This document shows positions 24,310-32,585 of a stretch of 34,575 bases of DNA, one piece after another. The notes under the pieces were generated by a model. It did not search any database. It was given only the letters and a program-made list of their open reading frames with translations, and was not told the origin of the DNA. Both the position numbers and the translations under genes were made by a program. The stretch covers positions 1 to 34,575 of the forward strand of contig NZ_GL882697.1 of assembly GCF_000195635.1 (NCBI RefSeq), in the 5' to 3' direction. The DNA comes from Bacteroides fluxus YIT 12057. GTDB lineage: Bacteria > Bacteroidota > Bacteroidia > Bacteroidales > Bacteroidaceae. Positions within the stretch are counted from its first letter, which is position 1. The number at the start of each line of letters is the position of its first letter.

Positions 24310-24774
24310 ATGACAGACTGGAATCAAGTGGAAGCGACCGTTTCTATCGGTGGCAGTGAATGTAAGTTCACTACAATTTATCTCAAACAGGTGTTCAACG
24401 GGCACCATGTTTTTGATATTGGTGTATTGTGTCCCCCTCTGCCTGGAGAGAATATCTGGTACAACGAGCGTGAAAGCATGATTGCCATGCAGGGTCAGAG
24501 TGTGGTAATCCGCATGAAACATGTGATTAGCGGTGATGAAAGCATCTTCAAAGGCATCATCACCGAAATCGGAATGGATGGTGAGAGAGGGGTTTCAGGT
24601 ACTATCCATTACAGGGGATGCAGTCCTACTATTCTGCTTGAATCCGGAAAGACAATGGACTCCTTTATGGATTATACCTTGTCGGCCATTGTCGGAGAGG
24701 TGGTGAAGAATTATGGCAATGGAGTGGAGATTGTCAACAAGCCGCTTTTCAATGAACAGATTCCTTATGTCTAG
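24310..24774 (+). CDS. tssI: VgrG (TssI) copy 1, N-terminal part ending at in-frame TAG
   Basis: The 154-aa frame is the N-terminal, gp27-like base of VgrG (starting TDWNQVEATVSIGGSECKFT). It ends FNEQIPYV followed by TAG; the next codon is ATG in the same frame, and the VgrG sequence continues without loss (HEETGYEFLRRIAYQYGEWF is the normal continuation). The two parts plus one residue make 597 aa, a normal length for this family. In other VgrG proteins a residue such as Gln stands near this position, so CAG to TAG is a simple origin. The gene has a good ribosome-binding sequence (AAAGGA). VgrG forms the trimeric spike at the end of the Hcp tube. Confidence 0.9.
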   Translation: MTDWNQVEATVSIGGSECKFTTIYLKQVFNGHHVFDIGVLCPPLPGENIWYNERESMIAMQGQSVVIRMKHVISGDESIFKGIITEIGMDGERGVSGTIHYRGCSPTILLESGKTMDSFMDYTLSAIVGEVVKNYGNGVEIVNKPLFNEQIPYV

Positions 24775-24807
24775 ATGCACGAAGAAACCGGATATGAGTT
24801 TCTTCGT
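24772..24807 (+). promoter_or_regulatory. TAG-ATG junction with downstream 10-bp stem-loop, copy 1
   Basis: The stop TAG (24772-24774) abuts an ATG (24775-24777). Four bases after the stop begins a perfect 10-bp stem: ACGAAGAAAC (24779-24788) with GTTTCTTCGT (24798-24807), nine-base loop. Structures at this distance stimulate readthrough or recoding in several known systems, but this one is untested. The identical arrangement occurs in copy 2. Confidence 0.6.
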
Positions 24808-26103
24808 AGAATTGCCTACCAATACGGCGAATGGTTCTATTATGACGGACAGAAATTACATTTCGGGAATCCACAAAAGGACAAGAATGAGACGGTTACG
24901 TATGATGTTGACTTGGAAAAGGTCAGCTTCGGTTCTTGTGTCACTCCTTTCCATTATTCACGTCACGACTATATGGCGGAGGATGACCGTCCTCTTTATG
25001 CAGACGACAGTGCCGGTGTGAACGGTATCAATACCTATCTGGCAAATGCAATTCGTACGTCCGAATCCATTTATCAATCTCCTACCACTTTATATAACAA
25101 AGCGGTAGTCGGTCATCCGGTTCACATGAACCGTCTTCTGGAGTTTGAGAAGGGACGTGATACGGCTTCCTTGGTATGGTTGAGAGGTAAGAGTAAGACT
25201 TGCCGTGTACGTATTGGCGAACCTATTGCGGTCAAGATTCCTGCTTCCATGTGTAACCGTCGGGATTTGGGACAATATAGAGTGATGTCTGTAATCCATG
25301 AGGTTGATAAGAATGGTGTTTATTCCAATACTTTTGAAGGCATTCCGGCTAGTATGGAACGAATCCCAGTGAATAACGTTGTTATTTCTGAAGCTCACCC
25401 GATGCTTGCAAAGGTAATCAGTAATGCTGACCCAGAGAGTCAAGGACGTGTTAAAGTTCAGTTTGTATGGCAAGAGGAACAAAATAAGACAACTAACTGG
25501 ATACGGGTAAGGAGTCTTGATGCAGGAAGTAGTGAAGTTGTATCTAAAAATAGAGGTTTTGTTTTTATTCCAGAAGAAGGGGATCAAGTTTTAGTTGGTT
25601 TTGAACTAAATAATCCCTCACGTCCATTTGTTTCTGGAAGTCTGTTCCATCGCCAAAATGGTGAAGGTGGAAAAGTTAATAACAACATTAAAAGTATAAT
25701 AACACGTAGTGGTCATACAATTATATTTGATGATAGCGAAAACGGAGAAAGTATAACTATTCGAGATAAAAATAGTAATAAAATTATTTTAGATACAGTA
25801 AATAAAACAATTTGTATTGAAGCTCAAGAAAAGATACAATTAACTTCTAAAGTTATATCATTTGATGCAGCAGAATTGATAAACAGCACTAGTACAAACA
25901 TTGAATCCAGAGCATCTGAAACAATATTAAATGCTGCTAAGGACTTAAGTGCTATTATTGATAATAAGACCAAAATTGTATCTAAAGAACTTGATAGTAC
26001 TTCTGATAAAGTCAATGTTAGAAGTGTAAAAGAAGATTTGGTGTTAATATCCAAGAAACAGGTTATAACACAAAGTGGTACGAAAAAAATAAAATTATCA
26101 TAG
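24775..26103 (+). CDS. tssI: VgrG (TssI) copy 1, C-terminal part
   Basis: The 442-aa frame continues the gp27-like base (1-200), then the gp5-like OB fold (about 204-295, with GRVKVQFVW and GDQVLVGFELNNPSRPFVSG), then a repetitive beta-helix needle (about 300-442). Translation could arise by readthrough of the preceding TAG or by reinitiation at the adjacent ATG. The sequence becomes clearly AT-rich after about 25440, in the OB fold, so the C-terminal part appears to belong with the effector cassette that follows. Confidence 0.9.
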   Translation: MHEETGYEFLRRIAYQYGEWFYYDGQKLHFGNPQKDKNETVTYDVDLEKVSFGSCVTPFHYSRHDYMAEDDRPLYADDSAGVNGINTYLANAIRTSESIYQSPTTLYNKAVVGHPVHMNRLLEFEKGRDTASLVWLRGKSKTCRVRIGEPIAVKIPASMCNRRDLGQYRVMSVIHEVDKNGVYSNTFEGIPASMERIPVNNVVISEAHPMLAKVISNADPESQGRVKVQFVWQEEQNKTTNWIRVRSLDAGSSEVVSKNRGFVFIPEEGDQVLVGFELNNPSRPFVSGSLFHRQNGEGGKVNNNIKSIITRSGHTIIFDDSENGESITIRDKNSNKIILDTVNKTICIEAQEKIQLTSKVISFDAAELINSTSTNIESRASETILNAAKDLSAIIDNKTKIVSKELDSTSDKVNVRSVKEDLVLISKKQVITQSGTKKIKLS

Positions 26104-26108
26104 TTGTT

Positions 26109-27035
26109 ATGTCCAGATCTATCACTTTAAGATATAATCCACAGTTATTAACAGGTACATATGGTATTAATATCCATATTAAGAAACCTGAAGTAAGTTG
26201 CCGTATCCAATTTGAAGAGAAGGTGCAGTTTGCTGGAAATATTTCTAATGATTTACATGCTTTCCGAATAACGCGTGATAATCTATTGATTAATGGCATT
26301 GAACCAGATGAACATATCTTTGAACTGGCAAATGAATGCAGTAAGATAATATATCCTATCACTTTACTTACTAATAATAAAGGGTTGTGTCATATGGTTA
26401 GGAATGATGATATACGTCAGAGGTGGTTAGAGAAAAAGTATGATATTGAAAAGCGTTTTGTCGGTGAAGGAAGTGAGCTTTATATTTCTTTGTTAGAAGA
26501 TAAAATTAATAACCCAGACTATATAAGCCTATTGGTTGAGAAAGATTTGTTCATTAGTCTTTTTTTCGGACTTATGTATGAAACAAGCATAGTACCAGAA
26601 AAAATGATAAAGCGATGTATCCCAGTATTACCATTTGATGATCCTGTAGAATTTGCATGTCAAAATTCAGTCATGGAATGTGAAAGGAATAAGGAACTTA
26701 TTGTATGTGAAAATGGTTCGCTGTCTGATGAAGCATGCTTAGATAAATTGATTAAGAATGGGCTGAATAATATTTTAGCTCCGGAAGGTCGGACTTTATC
26801 AGGGACATGTGATATCAAATATACTTTAGATAATGAATACCATAATATTAAATCGATTGAAAGTACGTTTGTTTTGAAACTTGGAGAGTCAAATATAATG
26901 GATATTGTTGTTACTGCTTATTATCTTTCTGAAAAACCGATAGAATCGATACAGGATGAGTACATTAATCAGTTAAGGAATAGCCAAGGTGAAGCAAAAA
27001 AAACATGGTTTTATAAATTATTGACATTTAGCTAA
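26109..27035 (+). CDS. Cassette protein between VgrG and PAAR-like gene, possible effector adaptor
   Basis: The 308-aa protein begins SRSITLRYNPQLLTGTYGIN, has no signal peptide and no membrane segment, and mixes beta strands (1-60) with helices (115-200). It starts 5 bases after the vgrG stop and ends 5 bases before the PAAR-like gene. Proteins in this position often load a given effector on VgrG or PAAR; that is the likeliest role, but no known adaptor family (DUF4123, DUF1795, DUF2169) is recognisable. AT-rich. Confidence 0.7.
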   Translation: MSRSITLRYNPQLLTGTYGINIHIKKPEVSCRIQFEEKVQFAGNISNDLHAFRITRDNLLINGIEPDEHIFELANECSKIIYPITLLTNNKGLCHMVRNDDIRQRWLEKKYDIEKRFVGEGSELYISLLEDKINNPDYISLLVEKDLFISLFFGLMYETSIVPEKMIKRCIPVLPFDDPVEFACQNSVMECERNKELIVCENGSLSDEACLDKLIKNGLNNILAPEGRTLSGTCDIKYTLDNEYHNIKSIESTFVLKLGESNIMDIVVTAYYLSEKPIESIQDEYINQLRNSQGEAKKTWFYKLLTFS

Positions 27036-27040
27036 GTCTT

Positions 27041-27526
27041 ATGAGTGAGAAACATATTGTATGTAAAGGAGCAACAGTGTATTGTAGCCAATCAATGACT
27101 TGTAATAGTCTGGGTACAGCTATTCCCCTAATAGTTACCAGTCAAACGCTTGTGGAGGTTAATGGTGGAAAGACAGTCGCAACAGACAAAGACTGTACAG
27201 TTGCCAATATGAATTTCGGTATGTGTAATGATCCTAAATATACCGCTCCAGCTCCCAAACCTCCTTGCATGGCGAATGTAAAGTGGACTAAAGTACACGA
27301 ATATATAGATGTTACTGAAGTAAATTTGAAAATGTTGACTGAAGAATCCGAAGGAATCTGCAACGTATGTTCTGTTCCCGGCAAAATACGTATAGCTTTC
27401 CATGGTCAAGTTGCTACTATAACAAAAGAGATGTTAGATGAAGCCCCAAAAGATATAATGGCAACTTTGTGCCCTTTGGGAAATATTCAAGAAGATAAGA
27501 GCAAGATTATACTGTCAGAAATCTAA
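27041..27526 (+). CDS. DUF4280 PAAR-like spike tip protein
   Basis: The 161-aa protein shows the DUF4280 pattern: KHIVCKGATVYCSQS at the N-terminus, TVANMNFGMCNDPKYTA in the middle, PPCMANVKWTKV and a Cys-rich end (ICNVCSVPGKIRI). DUF4280 proteins are PAAR-like, cap the VgrG needle and often connect to an effector. It lies between the possible adaptor and the effector candidate. Confidence 0.85.
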   Translation: MSEKHIVCKGATVYCSQSMTCNSLGTAIPLIVTSQTLVEVNGGKTVATDKDCTVANMNFGMCNDPKYTAPAPKPPCMANVKWTKVHEYIDVTEVNLKMLTEESEGICNVCSVPGKIRIAFHGQVATITKEMLDEAPKDIMATLCPLGNIQEDKSKIILSEI

Positions 27527-27537
27527 ATAGGAATTTT

Positions 27538-29805
27538 ATGGAAAACGAAGATAACAGTAGAACAGCCCGCATCTTGTATGAACGAGGTAATTACAAGAAT
27601 GTGCCGCCTTTTCAGGATATAAAATTACTATGTTCTGCAATAGGACCTATTGATAGAAAATATTCGTATCTGTGGAGAATTAATGGTGTAGTTAAAAAAA
27701 CGCAGAAAAATATTGTTGAAGTTACATTGTCTAACGACTATTGTGGGAAGCAACAGACTTTAAATGTAGATTTACAGCCAATATCGATTAATGAAAATTT
27801 CAGTACTGTAAAACAAACAGTGAAAGAAGAAATTGGAGAAGGGGATATTAATGCTGTCCCTTTCAAATTTGTTCCTTTCTGTAGCAGTATTATGATTAGA
27901 GATTTTTATTTTTATGATGAACAGTCAAAAATAAAATTATCTTCCTCTTCTGTTATAAATGTCAATTATCCGGTTCTGGCAGTTGCTGAGATTGCGGGAA
28001 GCAATGGACATATCCTTAATGGATACTTTAAAGTCTATATTAATGGTCGTCCTAAAAAAACATTGGCGACAAATCTGCCACTGGTGGATAAAAACCGCAT
28101 GGTTTTTAGCATTTGGTTTACACCTTATGAGATTCCAGTTGGCTCTGTTGCAAAGATTGAGGTAGAGTTATTCATTTTTTTGCCTTATCAAAGAATAACA
28201 AGGAAGTTACAACTTAATGTGAAGAATGATTTTACATATGATCCTAATGATATAAAAGGTGAAGTACAACCTGTGTTAGTCGGGAACAACAGCATTCGGG
28301 AAAGTAATTATAAACCTTGCAAATATACAGGAATTAATGTTAAATATCCATCAAAGGATAAGGATGGAAAGAAAGTAACTAAGGAACTGGAGGTTTTCAA
28401 TGAAAGTAAAAATTGCCAATATTCAGGAATAGTAAATATTATTGGAGGGAAATGTCCGATTGTCATAATGTTAATAGGAAAAGAAACAGTATCTTGTATT
28501 TTATCTGAGAACATTAATCATGATAAACATTTAATGAGTATCATTGAATTTGACAGTGAAAAAACTTCTCAAAATGCACAATTAATTGGTAGTATCATCC
28601 AATGGAATTTGAAGTATAATTATGGAGATACAGTAATTTCATTAATAGGAAAAGTTTTTGATGGAAATATTTCTGAAATTGCGATGAATTCACTATATAG
28701 TTATATATGGCCTATACGAGATAGCCTTATTCAAAGTAATCAAATTCAGTTAGCAACTTGTCGTCATCTTAAAATTGTCAATATGAGATTATTCCCAGAC
28801 ATAATTTGGGAGTTGAAAATAGGACTTAAGTTTGCTAAATATGATGCTGTTGAAGGTAAAAATCAAGAAGGAAGAGCATATGAAGAATTAATAAAGAAAA
28901 AACAACAGGCAGGATATAGTAAGTGGTACACGATTAAATATGGAAAAACACAATCTGAATTTTTTTTAGAATTGACTTGTACTTATGATGATGATTCCCA
29001 GAAATTTGAAATCGGAAAAAAAATTGAAAAAAATATAAGGGATTATTTAGGAGTTATTTTAAAAGCTAAAAAGATGGCAGATGATATTTTATCATATGTC
29101 AAAGGTATTGATGCAAAAAAAGCCCCTATAGAATTTGATATACAGTTTCCGATTTTTGATGCATCCTTAAAATGGAATCTTGTAGAAAGACAAAACAATA
29201 AAATTGGTATAAATGGAGAATTTACAATTAAAGCAAATCCGTTAATAGGAGGGCTTTTTACCATTGATTTATTTCGTTGTGGTGCAAGAACAATACCTTT
29301 ATTAGCATTTATTGATAAAATTGTTAACCAGTCATATAAATCTAAATACATTGATTATGAAGGAGAAATTCGTTTAGATTTGAAATTTGATGGATCTCTT
29401 ATTCTTAATTTGACTAATGTGATTTTTAAAACGAATCCATTCGAAATCTCATTAAAAAAATCAAACATGAAAGGCAGGTTTGGTGTTTTGTTGATAGCTG
29501 AAATTGGAGTTGGATTAAAAGTGTATGTTATTAAAAGCAAAGCAACAACTAAGTTAGAAGCAAACGCAACAGCAGATGCTTACTTTTCTGGAACTATAAC
29601 CCCAGGGGTAGATATGAAAGGGCTTTTTGTAACACCAGAAGTCGCTTTTACAGGTTTACATGCCACTGTTGAGCTATCTGCGGAATTTGGTTTAGAAACG
29701 GGAATGATTAATATGAATAAAAAGGAGAAGATTAAGCCCGATGAGTTTGAGATAATTCCTCCAAGTAAGCCTTTGAAATTTTCTCCTCAGTATATAATAT
29801 CTTAA
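27538..29805 (+). CDS. Putative T6SS effector, large cassette protein
   Basis: The 755-aa protein has no signal peptide and no known toxin motif that I can see. The N-terminal 60 or so residues look like an Ig-like or PKD-like strand set (YSYLWRINGVVKKTQKNIVE), and further beta-rich modules follow (about 115-230). The C-terminal 200 residues are a run of amphipathic strands with alternating residues and many Gly, as in membrane-inserting or barrel-like domains (LLIAEIGVGLKVYVIKSKAT, YFSGTITPGVDMKGLFVTPE). Its place after a PAAR-like gene and before an exported protein is the standard effector-immunity layout. Very AT-rich. Membrane attack is a guess. Confidence 0.65.
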   Translation: MENEDNSRTARILYERGNYKNVPPFQDIKLLCSAIGPIDRKYSYLWRINGVVKKTQKNIVEVTLSNDYCGKQQTLNVDLQPISINENFSTVKQTVKEEIGEGDINAVPFKFVPFCSSIMIRDFYFYDEQSKIKLSSSSVINVNYPVLAVAEIAGSNGHILNGYFKVYINGRPKKTLATNLPLVDKNRMVFSIWFTPYEIPVGSVAKIEVELFIFLPYQRITRKLQLNVKNDFTYDPNDIKGEVQPVLVGNNSIRESNYKPCKYTGINVKYPSKDKDGKKVTKELEVFNESKNCQYSGIVNIIGGKCPIVIMLIGKETVSCILSENINHDKHLMSIIEFDSEKTSQNAQLIGSIIQWNLKYNYGDTVISLIGKVFDGNISEIAMNSLYSYIWPIRDSLIQSNQIQLATCRHLKIVNMRLFPDIIWELKIGLKFAKYDAVEGKNQEGRAYEELIKKKQQAGYSKWYTIKYGKTQSEFFLELTCTYDDDSQKFEIGKKIEKNIRDYLGVILKAKKMADDILSYVKGIDAKKAPIEFDIQFPIFDASLKWNLVERQNNKIGINGEFTIKANPLIGGLFTIDLFRCGARTIPLLAFIDKIVNQSYKSKYIDYEGEIRLDLKFDGSLILNLTNVIFKTNPFEISLKKSNMKGRFGVLLIAEIGVGLKVYVIKSKATTKLEANATADAYFSGTITPGVDMKGLFVTPEVAFTGLHATVELSAEFGLETGMINMNKKEKIKPDEFEIIPPSKPLKFSPQYIIS

Positions 29806-29819
29806 TAATATAAGCAATT

Positions 29820-30746
29820 ATGAAGTCTTTTCTTAGTATATTTTTTTTATGTATGTGTTGTACATATTGCATTGGACAAACTAAAAATAGTAATGATATG
29901 ACCTATTACAAGAACAATGAACCAAGAGATTATAGTAAAATGATTTATTCATTATCTGTAAATAGTATGGATTGTGAATTTGTTGTTAAAGTTGATGATG
30001 TGCTGGCTTTTAAATGGGAACAAGATTCTGGAGGAAGCATCACATTTAAATTGAATCAATTAATTTTGAATAATGGTGAGCATACGGTGGAAGTTGAAAT
30101 GTATCCATTGTATGGTAAACATACCTTGGGTGATGCACAGGTAATTCTTACCTTTCACCGTTATCCTAAAAATGATATGGCTAATAGCTATGATTCTTTT
30201 AAAACTGTAAAGTCATATATTTTGGATGAAGCTGGAGAAGTTGTTAATGACATATCAAATATGAAAAAATATTCTTTTTCTACAACTTTTCAAGCTACAG
30301 GACTACCTATTGGAAATATGGGATGGAAGAACTCTGTGACTTTACAAAGTGAAGATAAGGCTAAGTTGCATAAAGAATTGTATAATGAGTATCGCAAAAT
30401 ACATACTATCTTAAAAAATAAGGATTTGGACGCATTTTTAGAACTCACAAGAGCACGTGAAGAGTTGATAGATTTCATTAATTGTTTTAGAGATATCGAT
30501 AGAAAGGCACGTTTGAATGGTATTAATAATATGATAAATGCAAAAGGAGCAATATTGAATGAATTGCCAGAAATACATGATACTCATATGCTTTTTGAAG
30601 CTAATGGAAAACTAGTTACTTTATTGGATAATAATAATTGTGCTATTATTCAGTTTGTTAGCGAACAAAATAATTCGATGAGAAATCAAATTCTATTTAA
30701 ATTTCATAGAAAGGATAATAATGCAATGTTAGAAGTTATAAATTAA
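29820..30746 (+). CDS. Putative periplasmic immunity protein
   Basis: The 308-aa protein has a Sec signal (KSFLSIFFLCMCCTYCIGQT, cleavage probably after about residue 20; a lipoprotein is not excluded) and a mostly beta first half (MIYSLSVNSMDCEFVVKVDD) with helical second half (about 180-240). It begins 14 bases after the putative effector and is equally AT-rich, so it would protect against that effector. An exported immunity protein implies that the effector acts in the periplasm or on its membranes. The tssF start follows its stop by one base. Confidence 0.65.
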   Translation: MKSFLSIFFLCMCCTYCIGQTKNSNDMTYYKNNEPRDYSKMIYSLSVNSMDCEFVVKVDDVLAFKWEQDSGGSITFKLNQLILNNGEHTVEVEMYPLYGKHTLGDAQVILTFHRYPKNDMANSYDSFKTVKSYILDEAGEVVNDISNMKKYSFSTTFQATGLPIGNMGWKNSVTLQSEDKAKLHKELYNEYRKIHTILKNKDLDAFLELTRAREELIDFINCFRDIDRKARLNGINNMINAKGAILNELPEIHDTHMLFEANGKLVTLLDNNNCAIIQFVSEQNNSMRNQILFKFHRKDNNAMLEVIN

Positions 30747-30747
30747 T

Positions 30748-32583
30748 ATGAGTACCCCAAATTACAGCAAAGAAGTCATCAAGAATCGTATGTATCGCCA
30801 TGCAATGAATTATTGGGGAGTGAAGAAAGTAGAAAATCTTGATCCGTTAGTCAAGGTACTACTCGAAGCACTTTCCAGTGAAATCTTTGGCTTATCTCAC
30901 GATATAGAAACCAGTCAGCACCGCATATTGGATAAAATAGCCAATATGTTGACTCCTGACATTTTGGTTAGCGTGCGTCCTGCTCACAGTGTCATCCATG
31001 CCTTTCCACGGGACATCCCGAAATACACAGTAGATACCGATTCCGGTTTCTTTGCGGATATTCCCAAAAATAAAGGACAGATAGTAGAAGAATATAGTTT
31101 CTATCCTTTACGTAGAACGGAAATATATGCCGGAGATGTCTGCCGTATGATATGCAACGGTGATATTTTCAATATGGATAGTACTATGACCAAAGAATTG
31201 ATATATCATGCACCGTATGAGATGAGGGGTAAATTCACCCGTACTGCCTGGATCGGGCTACAACTTGCTCCGGAAATACATAAACTGGATGATTTGTCGT
31301 TCTATTTCGAGCTTCCTTACCGTGAGAAAAAACAGTCCCTTTATTCCATGTTGGCGTATGCCAAATGGAGTTTGAACGGACAACCACTTACTGCTATGCA
31401 AGGGTTTCCTCCGGAAGAAGAAACTGATGAGCCGGAAAGTCTGTTTTCTATCTGTGATATAGAAAAAGAGATTAACAGGGACATTCTTTCCATATACAAT
31501 AACCAGTTTATTCGTATCACTACTCCAATCATTCTTTCTCAGGAAAAAGCGTCGCTTTTCCCCGAAGAATTGAAAGATTATTATATGGAAGATATGTTGT
31601 CTTCCGGTGAACTGAATCCTCTTTACTGGTTCCGGGTTGACTTTCCCTCTAACTTTACTCCGGACTGTTTGGAAGAACTGAAAGTCAGTATCAATGCCGT
31701 TGTTGTACAAAACAAACGGCTGAATGAGAAGATTGCAAGTGTCAATGACCTGACCGCTGTCGTACCATTGACAACAAGCGAACAGGAGTATTTTTTCTCC
31801 GTGGACTCTGTAATGGATGCACAGAACCGGTTATATACTGAAATTCCGTTCAATGGAGGCTCAGAGAAAAAAGGTGCAACCTATGCAGTTCGCTATGGTG
31901 GTTGCGAGCGTATGAACTCCCGTGATATAAAAGAGTATCTCTACCGGGTGCTTGACCTTTTACAAGGTCGGGGAGCTGTCATCGCATCATTGCAGAAAGA
32001 TACTTTTTCAGATGAAATACAAGAAATGGACAGACTGTTGAATAGCATGGAGCGAATAATTAATAATATCCAGTCTGCTGTCGGTTCATTGTCATACCTA
32101 CTTGCAGATTTACCGGAAAATGCCGATAAGTTATATATATCCTACTATACGACAATCTGTGAACGTGCCAACGGTTTGCCCGTAGGTATGGGATTGTTAC
32201 CTCAAAATAGTTTCAGTATTGATAAACGACAGGTTTATTTCCTGACTACTACAAGAGGAGGGAAAAGCATTCCAGCATCTGCCAACCGGTTTGATATATA
32301 TAAATATATTCTTACCACTCGTGACCGGATCTATACAAAGGCGGATATCATAAACTTCTGTTACAAGGAACTCTCCGGTCTGGTGATGTCTGTTGACATC
32401 AAGTCGGGAGTGATGGTCAGTGAAAAACCGGGTGAAGGGTTGATATCATCGATTGATGTTCACTTGTCTGTACGCACTGATTCGGAAAGGGAAATTCCGT
32501 TGCTTATCGACGAACTGAAAACTAAGCTCGTCACCCGTTCACCGGATCATTTCAACTATCGTATATTCACTCAAATTGTTTAG
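30748..32583 (+). CDS. tssF: T6SS baseplate protein TssF
   Basis: The 611-aa protein shows TssF signatures: an N-terminal segment (KEVIKNRMYRHAMNYWGVKK), then HDIETSQHRILDKIANMLTP, in which TssF normally places its early conserved helices. It forms the TssF2G wedge of the baseplate. Base composition returns to the level of the tssB-tssC region at its start, marking the right edge of the cassette. Confidence 0.9.
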   Translation: MSTPNYSKEVIKNRMYRHAMNYWGVKKVENLDPLVKVLLEALSSEIFGLSHDIETSQHRILDKIANMLTPDILVSVRPAHSVIHAFPRDIPKYTVDTDSGFFADIPKNKGQIVEEYSFYPLRRTEIYAGDVCRMICNGDIFNMDSTMTKELIYHAPYEMRGKFTRTAWIGLQLAPEIHKLDDLSFYFELPYREKKQSLYSMLAYAKWSLNGQPLTAMQGFPPEEETDEPESLFSICDIEKEINRDILSIYNNQFIRITTPIILSQEKASLFPEELKDYYMEDMLSSGELNPLYWFRVDFPSNFTPDCLEELKVSINAVVVQNKRLNEKIASVNDLTAVVPLTTSEQEYFFSVDSVMDAQNRLYTEIPFNGGSEKKGATYAVRYGGCERMNSRDIKEYLYRVLDLLQGRGAVIASLQKDTFSDEIQEMDRLLNSMERIINNIQSAVGSLSYLLADLPENADKLYISYYTTICERANGLPVGMGLLPQNSFSIDKRQVYFLTTTRGGKSIPASANRFDIYKYILTTRDRIYTKADIINFCYKELSGLVMSVDIKSGVMVSEKPGEGLISSIDVHLSVRTDSEREIPLLIDELKTKLVTRSPDHFNYRIFTQIV

Positions 32584-32585
32584 TA

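Larger units (their letters stand above)
24299..25324 (+). repeat. Long direct repeat covering vgrG, copy 1
   Basis: From the shared leader AAAGGATTATCATG, this segment is repeated at 33550-34575, an exact offset of 9251 bases without gaps as far as the window goes. The first 580 or so bases differ at only about six positions; about 24890-25090 differs much more, then similarity rises again. This patchy pattern points to gene conversion between copies. Confidence 0.9.

Noticed and set aside
24293..24822. Idea that the vgrG break is a frameshift or assembly error
   Set aside because: The frame is the same on both sides of the TAG, and the same TAG is present in both copies, which differ at other sites; a random sequencing error is unlikely, though a collapsed repeat with error copying cannot be fully excluded.
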